Shown here: positions 25,062 to 31,581 of the stretch, piece by piece
Position numbering within the stretch: position 1 is the stretch's first letter
Layout of the letters: each line of letters begins with the position of its first letter
Origin: a virus
IMG/VR virus record: IMGVR_UViG_3300028490_000018
Span: 1 to 33,475 of that record
Direction: 5' to 3' (one strand)
Length of the DNA: 33,475 nt
Made by a program: the position numbers and the translations under genes
Notes under the pieces: model-generated
Told to the model about the DNA's origin: nothing
What the model saw: only the letters and a program-made list of their open reading frames with translations
Database searches by the model: none

Positions 25062-25843
25062 TAAACATCCTCCTCTTTTTCTTTTTGATTATTTGTTAAT
25101 TTAATAAAGTCTCTATATTCATCAGCAGATAATACAATCTCTTCTTTACCATCTTTAGCATTAAGATTAATTAAATTTAATTCAGCTATCTCAGAACTTA
25201 ATGATTTATCTTCTTCTAATGATAATCCTCTACTAACACCTAATGTATCTAAAACTCTAAATACTGATTTTTCTTTTCCTTTGGCAATATTATTTCTTAA
25301 TGCTGTCATTGCTTCATCTACTATTGTGCTATCAATATTATTTAATTCTTCCTTAAATACAGCATTGTCTCTTTTCCAAGTTCTATATGTAATCATCTTT
25401 ATACCTGATTTCTTTAATGCAGCATTTACATTTCCTGGATTATTTAATAATGTTGTTAAGAAAACAATTTGTCTCTCACTTAATATTTTATCTTTATAGT
25501 CTAAATAATAAGGTGAATTTCTTAAAAATCTTTGTTTTCTTTGATATTGATTATATAACTGTTTTTGTCTTTCTTCTTCTCGTTCAGTTAGTTTAGCTGT
25601 CATCTCATCAGTATTTCTTCTACCTTTAACTATAACTTCAAATCCTGAATTCTTAGCTAATTCTCTAATTATAGATAACTGGTCTTTTTGATAATCATTA
25701 AAATCTAATTCTATCTCCTTACCTTTATTTTCCTCATATTTCTCTTTATTTAACCTAATATCATTCTTTCTTTTCTTAACTTGTTCAGTTTTATGAACCT
25801 TTTCTTTAGTTTTTCTAACTACTGGAACCCCTTTTGGCATCAT
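25061..25843 (-). CDS. terS: Terminase small subunit (phBC6A51-type HTH)
   Basis: The 260-aa product has a basic N-terminal segment and a long charged coiled-coil-like region (about 20-110), followed by a helix-turn-helix domain (about 115-180: LSERQIVFLTTLLNNPGNVNAALKKSG..., MITYRTWKRDNAVF) like that of small terminases of the phBC6A51 type. It should recognise the packaging start and regulate the large subunit, whose gene follows with overlap. Two ATGs are adjacent; AAAGGAGGT is better spaced for the second (at 25840), so the first Met may be absent. It is longer than most family members because of the N-terminal region. Confidence 0.75.
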   Translation of the reverse strand: MMPKGVPVVRKTKEKVHKTEQVKKRKNDIRLNKEKYEENKGKEIELDFNDYQKDQLSIIRELAKNSGFEVIVKGRRNTDEMTAKLTEREEERQKQLYNQYQRKQRFLRNSPYYLDYKDKILSERQIVFLTTLLNNPGNVNAALKKSGIKMITYRTWKRDNAVFKEELNNIDSTIVDEAMTALRNNIAKGKEKSVFRVLDTLGVSRGLSLEEDKSLSSEIAELNLINLNAKDGKEEIVLSADEYRDFIKLTNNQKEKEEDV

Positions 25844-26316
25844 TTACCTCCTTTACTTATTTTTTCTAACATCTCATTTACATTATATGAAATTATTGTT
25901 AATTCTTTATGTAGCTTTGGAAAATGAACTTCTACATCTCTTATATCCCTTAAATAATATTCTAAATTATAATACTTATCACTTTCACCTGATAAATCAA
26001 AATTAGAAAGCTTTATAAAATTATTTATGTCATCCTTACTACTATCAAGTATTCTATTAAAAAACCATCTGTATTTCTCTAATCCAGCTCTAACTGATAA
26101 ATCAATTTTAGTTTTAGATTTTTGAAATTGAAATTCAGCTATCTTTAAATCAATCTCAATTTCATCAGGTTCTTTATTGTTTCTAACACATGATATTTCA
26201 TTGTTTCTTGATTGTGTAGATATAAATGACATATGTAAAACTATCGCTACAATATTGTCATCATAAGAATACAGGACATCTTCAAATAAACTTTCTATGG
26301 TTTCTTTATTGTCCAT
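25840..26316 (-). CDS. Hypothetical protein upstream of the terminase genes
   Basis: This 158-aa, mostly helical, acidic protein overlaps the small terminase start by ATGA and so is first gene of the packaging operon. Features seen are a Glu/Asp-rich N-terminus, VAIVLHMSFISTQSRNNEI, and a long helix EIDLKIAEFQFQKSKTKIDLSV. No membrane segment or catalytic motif is seen. Coupling to packaging genes suggests a packaging or nuclease-modulating accessory, but I do not recognise the family. Confidence 0.6.
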   Translation of the reverse strand: MDNKETIESLFEDVLYSYDDNIVAIVLHMSFISTQSRNNEISCVRNNKEPDEIEIDLKIAEFQFQKSKTKIDLSVRAGLEKYRWFFNRILDSSKDDINNFIKLSNFDLSGESDKYYNLEYYLRDIRDVEVHFPKLHKELTIISYNVNEMLEKISKGGK

Positions 26317-26336
26317 TGTCGTCCTCTTTTAATGAT

Positions 26337-26346
26337 ATTATAATCA
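26337..26346 (-). promoter_or_regulatory. Promoter -10 for the packaging operon
   Basis: On the - strand TGATTATAAT contains a consensus TATAAT, with AAAAGAGGA just before the ATG at 26316. It is back to back with the spanin promoter at 26370. Confidence 0.45.
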
Positions 26347-26369
26347 AGTATTCTATAAAAGTCAATATA

Positions 26370-26378
26370 TGATATAAT
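26370..26378 (+). promoter_or_regulatory. Extended -10 promoter for the spanin genes
   Basis: TGATATAAT lies 24 bases before the i-spanin ATG at 26403, with TAGGTGA between. Confidence 0.55.
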
Positions 26379-26402
26379 CTAAATTAAAAATAGGTGATTA
26401 TA

Positions 26403-26741
26403 ATGTGGTCTTTCTTGACAGGTAAAATGATAGGTATAGGTGTAGCAGTTGCTTTTCTATTTAGTTCTTTTGCTTATGTAAAATATAAAATAGAAAAACT
26501 AAATGAAGCTGAAAATAAGATAGTTATGTTGATTAAAGAAAATGAAAAGATATTAGCTGATAAAGAAATACAATTACAAATAAAAGATACATATATAACT
26601 AAACTAATAGAAGATTTTAACTTTTATAGACTTAGTGAAGATAAAAAACAAAAAAGAGATAAAGATATAAGTAAAAGTCTTAAAACAGATATATATACAT
26701 ATGATAATGTATTTAAAAAAATAAACCGAGGTTCAAAATGA
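26403..26741 (+). CDS. i-spanin (Rz-like)
   Basis: The 112-aa product has a single N-terminal membrane segment (about residues 10-25: IGIGVAVAFLFSSFAYV) with few charges ahead of it, then a long periplasmic charged coiled coil (about 28-90). That is the Rz-type inner-membrane spanin plan. The ATG at 26403 is preferred to the GTG at 26394 because TAGGTGA stands eight bases before it. Its 3' end overlaps the lipoprotein gene by four bases, as in two-component spanin pairs. With its partner it fuses inner and outer membranes at the end of lysis. Confidence 0.75.
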   Translation: MWSFLTGKMIGIGVAVAFLFSSFAYVKYKIEKLNEAENKIVMLIKENEKILADKEIQLQIKDTYITKLIEDFNFYRLSEDKKQKRDKDISKSLKTDIYTYDNVFKKINRGSK

Positions 26742-27106
26742 AAAAAATACTAACAGTATCTATATTATTCTTTATGTTGGAAGGATGTTCAACTAATGAA
26801 ATAAAAATAGAAAATAAGAAAATATTTATTCCTAACTCTTTATTGAGTCCATCAAAAGAACCTTTGACTCCTGAATTTCATAATGAAGAAGAAATATCTG
26901 AATATATCCTTAAACTTTATAAAGGATTTAAAATTAATGAAGGTAATATATATCAAATAAAAGATATAGTTAATAGATATAATTTTGATTTTGATAAGAT
27001 AAATGAAAAAATAAAAGATGAAGAAAAAATAGATGAAGAAAATACTCTATGGAATTCTTTCACTTCTATATTTAAAATATTTGAGAAAAATAAGAAAGAA
27101 AAATAG
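26738..27106 (+). CDS. o-spanin lipoprotein (Rz1-like)
   Basis: The 122-aa product begins with a short lipoprotein signal: basic start, hydrophobic core and lipobox LEGC with the acylated cysteine at residue 17. Next comes FIPNSLLSPSKEPLTPE, which resembles the proline-containing P-x-x-LL-x-P segment of Rz1 proteins, and then a longer acidic helical tail than usual. It overlaps the i-spanin gene. An outer-membrane lipoprotein spanin implies that the host has an outer membrane. The tail (about 50-122) is an unusual extension. Confidence 0.75.
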   Translation: MKKILTVSILFFMLEGCSTNEIKIENKKIFIPNSLLSPSKEPLTPEFHNEEEISEYILKLYKGFKINEGNIYQIKDIVNRYNFDFDKINEKIKDEEKIDEENTLWNSFTSIFKIFEKNKKEK

Positions 27107-27142
27107 CTATATAAATTAAGGAATATTATAGAATCAGACAAA

Positions 27143-27164
27143 TAGAGGAATTATAACTCCTCTA
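27143..27164 (-). terminator. Hairpin between convergent spanin and endolysin genes
   Basis: TAGAGGA (27143-27149), 8-nt loop, TCCTCTA (27158-27164) gives a perfect 7-bp stem overlapping the end of the amidase gene. The downstream - strand sequence begins TTTGTCTGATTC, only weakly T-rich, so termination is possible but not certain. Confidence 0.45.
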
Positions 27165-27774
27165 AAAACTCAGCATAAGCTGTAATTAATCTGTCTCTAT
27201 GTAATCCTTTTTCATAGTTAGATGTTTTTGAAGCAAAGAAAGGCTCAGCTATTATAGAAGGGTATCTACCTCTTCTTAAAAATCCATATCCTCTTTTAGT
27301 TGTTCTTTTAACTCCTCTATCATCATTTAATAAATAAATATTAAATTTATCTTTTAACTTTAATCCTAAATCTCTTCCTTGTTTACTTAAATATAAAACT
27401 TCATGTCCATCAACACTTTTATCATCACAAGCATTAAAATGAAATTCAATAGCATAGTCTACATTACCCCATTGTTTTATTTCTTTTCTCATTACATCTT
27501 GTTCATAAGCATAACTTCTTGATGCTGGTCTATAAAATATCTTATATGTATTCTTTTTATTTACATGATTTAATACATCTTCAATTAATTTCTTATTGAA
27601 ATCATATTCAAAAACATTATTGTTCCCTAATGCTCCTTTACTTCTACTATTGTGCCCAATACATAGTGCTATTCTTTTTTTATTCTTTGTTCTACCTTTT
27701 GAAAATAATGATTCTAATATTATCGTGAATGAAGCAAAAATCTTCAAAAAGGTTCTTCTTGTCATCTTGCTCAT
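27151..27774 (-). CDS. N-acetylmuramoyl-L-alanine amidase endolysin with Tat-like signal
   Basis: The 207-aa product is an Amidase_3-type zinc enzyme that cuts the amide bond between muramic acid and the stem peptide. All four key residues are present: His41 in CIGHN, Glu56 in FEYDFN, His112 in EFHFNA, and the catalytic Glu177 in IIAEPFF. The N-terminus has MTRRTFLK (Arg6-Arg7) followed by a hydrophobic stretch, a good match to a twin-arginine signal, so export through Tat is inferred. There is no separate cell-wall-binding domain. It is transcribed alone, convergent to the spanin pair, behind AAAGAGGT. A signal-anchor-release mode is the alternative. Confidence 0.85.
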   Translation of the reverse strand: MSKMTRRTFLKIFASFTIILESLFSKGRTKNKKRIALCIGHNSRSKGALGNNNVFEYDFNKKLIEDVLNHVNKKNTYKIFYRPASRSYAYEQDVMRKEIKQWGNVDYAIEFHFNACDDKSVDGHEVLYLSKQGRDLGLKLKDKFNIYLLNDDRGVKRTTKRGYGFLRRGRYPSIIAEPFFASKTSNYEKGLHRDRLITAYAEFLEEL

Positions 27775-27802
27775 CTTTACTTACCTCTTTTTTATTAATA
27801 AT

Positions 27803-27811
27803 ATTTTATCA
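27803..27811 (-). promoter_or_regulatory. Extended -10-like promoter for the endolysin
   Basis: On the - strand TGATAAAAT (one mismatch to TATAAT) lies 28 bases before the amidase ATG. It is divergent from the adhesin 2 promoter at 27849. Confidence 0.4.
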
Positions 27812-27848
27812 TAATATATATACACCCTTTACCTTGACTTTGATATTA

Positions 27849-27857
27849 TGATATAAT
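27849..27857 (+). promoter_or_regulatory. Extended -10 promoter for adhesin 2
   Basis: TGATATAAT lies 25 bases before the ATG at 27883, with ATGGTGA as a weak ribosome-binding site. Confidence 0.55.
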
Positions 27858-27882
27858 TAAATTAAAATATGGTGAATAATTT

Positions 27883-29604
27883 ATGAAAAAACTTAACCTT
27901 AAAAATAGAAATATGATGTCTATGTTTCTATTACAAAAAAAGAAGAAAGAAATGAGTGGTGGTGAGTCTGAACCTGCTATTCCTGAAACATCTCATTTTA
28001 TAACAACTTGGGATACTAATAATAAAGTTATAACTATTCCTACAAAATCTGGATTAACTTATGATTATAGAGTAGATTGGGGTGATGGAGCAATAGATAA
28101 TAATGTAAATGGTGATGCTACACATACATATGCTGATAATGGTTCTTTTGATGTTAAGATATCAGGAACATTCCCTCAAATATATATAAATGGAAATAAT
28201 AGTTGTAAAAAATATATTACAGAAATAAAACAGTGGGGAAATATTAAATGGGAATCTTTTAGTAGAAGTTTTATGTATTGTAGTAACCTTACAAGTCTTC
28301 CAACTATTGATTCACCTGACCTAAGTTTAGTTTTAAATTTTGAGTATGCCTTTTATCAATGTAATATATTAAAAGGTGGTAATTTGATATGGGATATGCC
28401 AGAGGCTACTAATATGTATTATATGTTCAGTGGTTGTAAAAAACTGGATGAGAATGTAATTACATTTAATGCTCCAGAAGCTGTTGATATTTCAAATATG
28501 TTTAGCAATTGTTATACTAATAATGCTGATATAACTTTATATACTACAAGTAAATTGAAAAAAGTAAGATGGTTCTTGTCTGACAATAAAATAAATACTA
28601 AATTGCCAACTATATCAAATATGAGTTCTGTATTTGTTGCTTCTGGAATGCTTGTTAGGAACTTAAAATTCAACAAGTCAATAAATGATTTAATTGATGT
28701 TATGGGACTAAGAAAAGTAGATGGTCTTCTTATTGGCTGTAAAATATTTAATCAACCTATTGACTTTACAACAAAATTATCAGGTAATTTAACCTCTCTT
28801 TTGGAAGGATGTTCAAAGTTCAACAATATTATATCTATTGACACATCAGATATAACGAGGATGGATAATATGTTTGCTCAATGTAGTTCATTTGATAAAG
28901 AAATTACATTTGATACAAGTAATGTAACTAACATGAATGCTATGTTTATTAGAGCATTAAGCTTCAATAACGGAGGACAACCTCTTTCATTTAATACAAG
29001 TAAAGTTACTGATATGAAATATATGTTTTTGGGAGCAAGTAAATTTAATCAAGATATATCTAACTTAGATTTTTCTAAATGTTTAAATACTGAAAGGATG
29101 TTTTATCATTGTTCTGTATTTGATAATAATGGAGCTACTATTAATATGAATTTTGATGTTATGGCTTCTCATACAAATTATACTTTTGCTTATTGTTCTG
29201 AATTAAATCAAGATATAAATATTACAGGTTGTTCTAAATTAGGTTCATTGACTTACTTTGTATCTGATGCTAATAAATTCAATAGTAAAATAACAGTTGA
29301 AATTCCAAATAAGATTACTAACCTATCATTTACTTTTAGTAAATCAAAAGTGTTTAATCAAGATGTAGGTTCTTGGGATTGGGATTACAGTAAAGTAATA
29401 TACTATGATAATATGTTTGATGGAACAGCAATGGATACTGATAATTATTCTAAATTCTTGATTGAACTTGATGCTAAAACAGTTAAGTCAGGTATTAACT
29501 TTAGACCTGGAAATACATTAACTTATAATTCAACTGCTGAAGTAGCAAGACAAAGCTTAATAGATAATGATTCTTGGACAATTACAGATGGAGGATTAGC
29601 TTAA
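27883..29604 (+). CDS. PKD plus BspA-like (DUF285) adhesin 2
   Basis: The 573-aa product is a paralogue of the adhesin at 20561-22255, with the same plan: PKD-like domain (about 35-105: HFITTWDTNNK, DYRVDWGDGA, HTYADNGSFDVKISG), DUF285 repeats (about 120-530, e.g. FDKEITFDTSNVTNMNAMF) and an identical C-terminal cap. Its first 35 residues are lysine-rich and differ. It stands alone with its own promoter between the endolysin and the TnpB region, away from the tail genes, which makes it look like a moron-type or duplicated cargo gene. It may be an alternative adhesin or a surface protein; no signal peptide is visible. Confidence 0.8.
   Translation: MKKLNLKNRNMMSMFLLQKKKKEMSGGESEPAIPETSHFITTWDTNNKVITIPTKSGLTYDYRVDWGDGAIDNNVNGDATHTYADNGSFDVKISGTFPQIYINGNNSCKKYITEIKQWGNIKWESFSRSFMYCSNLTSLPTIDSPDLSLVLNFEYAFYQCNILKGGNLIWDMPEATNMYYMFSGCKKLDENVITFNAPEAVDISNMFSNCYTNNADITLYTTSKLKKVRWFLSDNKINTKLPTISNMSSVFVASGMLVRNLKFNKSINDLIDVMGLRKVDGLLIGCKIFNQPIDFTTKLSGNLTSLLEGCSKFNNIISIDTSDITRMDNMFAQCSSFDKEITFDTSNVTNMNAMFIRALSFNNGGQPLSFNTSKVTDMKYMFLGASKFNQDISNLDFSKCLNTERMFYHCSVFDNNGATINMNFDVMASHTNYTFAYCSELNQDINITGCSKLGSLTYFVSDANKFNSKITVEIPNKITNLSFTFSKSKVFNQDVGSWDWDYSKVIYYDNMFDGTAMDTDNYSKFLIELDAKTVKSGINFRPGNTLTYNSTAEVARQSLIDNDSWTITDGGLA
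29500..29594 (+). repeat. 95-bp exact direct repeat, copy 2
   Basis: It is identical to 22151-22245. It begins right after a diverged stretch and ends eight bases before the stop codon of adhesin 2. Confidence 0.95.
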
Positions 29605-29616
29605 ATATTCTTAGAA

Positions 29617-29676
29617 GTGCTATCAAAAGTTAAAAATGAACTTATCAAAATACAAAACGGAGTCTTTTGATAGCAC
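29617..29676. repeat. 13-bp perfect inverted repeat
   Basis: GTGCTATCAAAAG (29617-29629) and CTTTTGATAGCAC (29664-29676) flank a 34-base loop. It lies 13 bases after the adhesin 2 stop. There is no T-run on either side. It could be an element end, an RNA stability structure or an atypical terminator. Confidence 0.8.
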
Positions 29677-29689
29677 ATATAAAAATACT

Positions 29690-29793
29690 TGGCTACCGAG
29701 TTTAGGGATTGAACCTAAAAATCTTACTAATTAATTGCTCATAAGATAATAGTCTTTTAATTACATATAAAAATATGTAAAACTACCTCAGTA
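29690..29793 (-). other. tRNA-like cloverleaf ending in CCA
   Basis: On the - strand the segment starts TACTGAG (29793-29787), which pairs over 7 bases (one G:U) with CTCGGTA (29700-29694), followed by G and CCA. The arm before it is a perfect T-arm, TTAGG TTCAATC CCTAA, with the canonical T-loop. Two further hairpins (8 bp at 29761-29780; 6 bp with a 15-base loop at 29721-29747) occupy the D- and anticodon-arm places. It is not an ordinary tRNA: 104 bases, T-stem plus acceptor of 13 bp, no normal anticodon loop and no GG in the D-loop. It may be a decayed tRNA, an attachment-site fragment or part of the TnpB guide RNA. Confidence 0.45.
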
Positions 29794-29965
29794 TAAATTA
29801 ACACAAGGGCTTATAACCCAAGGTTTGAAATTGGAAGATACGATGATTTGTAAGATGTATCAGTCTTTTAATTACTCTTTAAAGTAAGTTATGGTTGTTT
29901 ATCTATCAAACATAAACATAGTATAGCAGAATTTTGAGATTCTGTTTAAAACTTGGAATAAGAAT

Positions 29966-31129
29966 TTATCTTTTTATCACAATTGGATGTAATAATACAT
30001 TATCCCTATTCTTTATCTTTATATCAATTAACTTAACCATAATCTGAGCAGCACCATTTATATCTGAATTTAATTCTATTCCACTTTCAGTTCTAAACAA
30101 TCCTCTTTTAACTCTCTTTCCTTTATATCTACTTTGTTTCTCTGGAAGTTCTAAATCTAAGAATGATGTTTTAGATGTATAACTCTCATCATCAAATATC
30201 GTCTTTATTCCAAATTTTAATCCCATATCTCTTATCTTTCTTCTTATTTTTGAATGTGGAATATAAAAGAAATGTCTGGCTACCTTATTTTCTTTAATAT
30301 CTTTAAAAAATCCAACTGCTATTTCATTCACTCCATTATGACGAGCTACTTTGAATATATAATTAATATATCTGTTTATCTCTTGTTCTATTTGTCTTTC
30401 TCTTTTTAAATTTATCTTATCATTATCAACTCCATCATTAGACATTCTCTTTAACATATGATGATTAATATTCTTTATCTTTCTTCCTGATATCAAAACA
30501 GGTTTAATGTCTTTCTTCTCATTATACATATACATAGCAAATAACTGATTCATACCTAAATCTATACTCATTTTAGTCCCTTTATTGATTAGTTTCTCAG
30601 ATTCTGGCTTGTAGGTGTAAACTATCATATATTTACCTTGTTTCTCTTGTAATCTTATTTGAGTAGTTGAACCACTATATTTAAAATTCTTTGGAATAGG
30701 TATATCTAAAAATGATTTACAATTATATTTCTTTTGAAAATCTTGTCCAAGATATAATGATAGACTTCCATTGTTTTTAAAATTAACCATGTTTCCAAAA
30801 AAAGCTATGAAAAAATCTTTTTGTCTCCAATTAGGTCTTCTTAAATTGCCTTCACCTTTTTTATTTTTGAAATAGTTTTTGAAATTAATATCTAAGTTTC
30901 TTATTATTGAAGTTGACATCATATTTCCTAATAACTTATAATTCTTTGTATGCTTTAATTCATCACATACAATATTCCATGTTGGATATCTTTCATATGT
31001 ATCATTGTAGTAATTGATGAAATATAAAGCTTGATTGTATAACTTAGCAGATAGTCTAAAAAGGTTATTTAAAACTCTCTCATCGACTGTCTTTAAGTTC
31101 TGGACAAAGTATCCGTTATTTACTTTCAC
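29966..31129 (-). CDS. tnpB: TnpB-like RNA-guided nuclease (IS200/IS605 OrfB family)
   Basis: The 387-aa product has an N-terminal helical region, a wedge-like part, and a RuvC fold with Asp190 in MSIDLGMNQ and Asp356 in LNSDINGAAQI. The usual RuvC-II glutamate position holds Gly273 (IAVGFFKDIK); Glu315 in FDDESYTSKTSFLD is the likely replacement, as in the sub-family with RNQxF..IPH and dEsYTSK..SFLD motifs. The Cys4 zinc finger is absent (only two cysteines in total, Cys55 and Cys137). It starts with GTG overlapping a tiny upstream reading frame and is last in an operon of small genes; no TnpA gene is nearby. Either an active nuclease or a domesticated protein is possible. Confidence 0.85.
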   Translation of the reverse strand: MKVNNGYFVQNLKTVDERVLNNLFRLSAKLYNQALYFINYYNDTYERYPTWNIVCDELKHTKNYKLLGNMMSTSIIRNLDINFKNYFKNKKGEGNLRRPNWRQKDFFIAFFGNMVNFKNNGSLSLYLGQDFQKKYNCKSFLDIPIPKNFKYSGSTTQIRLQEKQGKYMIVYTYKPESEKLINKGTKMSIDLGMNQLFAMYMYNEKKDIKPVLISGRKIKNINHHMLKRMSNDGVDNDKINLKRERQIEQEINRYINYIFKVARHNGVNEIAVGFFKDIKENKVARHFFYIPHSKIRRKIRDMGLKFGIKTIFDDESYTSKTSFLDLELPEKQSRYKGKRVKRGLFRTESGIELNSDINGAAQIMVKLIDIKIKNRDNVLLHPIVIKR

Positions 31130-31175
31130 TTTGTTTTCTCGTTATCTTTTTTAATTTACTTTTAGAATGTTTCAT
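31116..31175 (-). CDS. Tiny basic coupling ORF before tnpB
   Basis: This 19-codon frame starts within TAATG overlapping the upstream stop and ends inside tnpB, past its GTG start. The peptide is almost entirely Lys/Arg/Ser (MKHSKSKLKK...). It may only carry ribosomes onto the weakly signalled tnpB start. Whether it is a real peptide is open. Confidence 0.35.
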   Translation of the reverse strand: MKHSKSKLKKITRKQSESK

Positions 31176-31318
31176 TATTTACACACCTTTAAGTCATAAT
31201 ATCCAACCTTAAAACCCTTACAATCAATTATATTAGTCTTTCCATTACTTGTTATTTTGTTTAGATTCATTTTCTTTAACTTTAATCCTGCTATTCTCAT
31301 TAATGTATTCTCTCTCAT
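31175..31318 (-). CDS. Small hypothetical basic protein
   Basis: The 47-aa frame begins at an ATG overlapping the stop of the gene before it (TAATG) and its stop overlaps the next ATG in the same way. The sequence is basic with NTLMRIAGLKLKKMNLNK at the start and CKGFKVGYYDLKVCK at the end, holding two cysteines. It forms part of a chain of translationally coupled early genes. No family is recognised. Confidence 0.5.
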   Translation of the reverse strand: MRENTLMRIAGLKLKKMNLNKITSNGKTNIIDCKGFKVGYYDLKVCK

Positions 31319-31509
31319 TACACTAACTCCATAATCACATACATTACTTGATAAACTACTACAAACTTTAAAAATAATATTTGTAATGTTCTGTCTTTCT
31401 TAGCAGGTGCCATTTTTCTTAAATGATTAAAATCAAAATCTATATTGTCTCTTTTTAGTTTCTCTAACTTAGTTTCTATCACTATTGTGTTTGTATTTTT
31501 ACTTGTCAT
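31318..31509 (-). CDS. Small membrane protein, early operon
   Basis: The 63-aa product has a charged N-terminal half (KLEKLKRDNIDFDFNHLRKM) and one C-terminal hydrophobic segment (about 44-61: ILFLKFVVVYQVMYVIME), a tail-anchored layout. The ATG follows CGAGGTAAG with good spacing. Its stop overlaps the next start. The upstream sequence resembles the leader of the gene at 33081 (TATATAAAA(T/C)AAAACGAGGTAA). Function unknown. Confidence 0.55.
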   Translation of the reverse strand: MTSKNTNTIVIETKLEKLKRDNIDFDFNHLRKMAPAKKDRTLQILFLKFVVVYQVMYVIMELV

Positions 31510-31535
31510 TTTACTTACCTCGTTTTATTTTATAT

Positions 31536-31544
31536 AGAATATCA
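31536..31544 (-). promoter_or_regulatory. Possible extended -10 promoter of the tnpB-distal genes
   Basis: On the - strand TGATATTCT (two mismatches in the hexamer) lies 27 bases before ATG 31509, ahead of the shared leader with CGAGGTAA. Confidence 0.3.
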
Positions 31545-31581
31545 TAAAAAATATAGATATTCTAAAAAACGAGAATAAGAA

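Larger units (their letters stand above)
29605..29965 (-). ncRNA. Structured noncoding region downstream of the TnpB-like gene (candidate guide RNA)
   Basis: No gene fits in these 361 bases. Perfect inverted repeats are dense: 29617-29629 with 29664-29676 (13 bp), 29702-29706 with 29714-29718, 29721-29726 with 29742-29747, 29761-29768 with 29773-29780, 29837-29841 with 29857-29861, 29896-29902 with 29912-29918 and 29927-29932 with 29939-29944. A 14-base direct repeat occurs at 29751-29764 and 29862-29875. TnpB nucleases use an omega RNA made from the 3' end and downstream region of their own gene, and this region lies just there on the same strand. Assignment as omega RNA is inference. Confidence 0.45.

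Noticed and set aside
27596-27814. Hydrophobic + strand frame opposite the endolysin, holin-like at first sight
   Set aside because: It lies fully within and antisense to the amidase and its promoter, has no start signal, and its hydrophobicity follows from complementing charged codons.
29690-29793. Ordinary tRNA or selenocysteine tRNA
   Set aside because: There is no 7-base anticodon loop on a 5-bp stem, no TCA anticodon in place, the D-loop lacks GG, and the eighth acceptor pair of a tRNA-Sec would be G-A.
29808-29834. Second tRNA fragment on the + strand (GGG CTTATAA CCC as an Ile anticodon arm, followed by GGTTTGAAA)
   Set aside because: Only three base pairs close the loop, the T-arm is mismatched, and no acceptor stem can be found.
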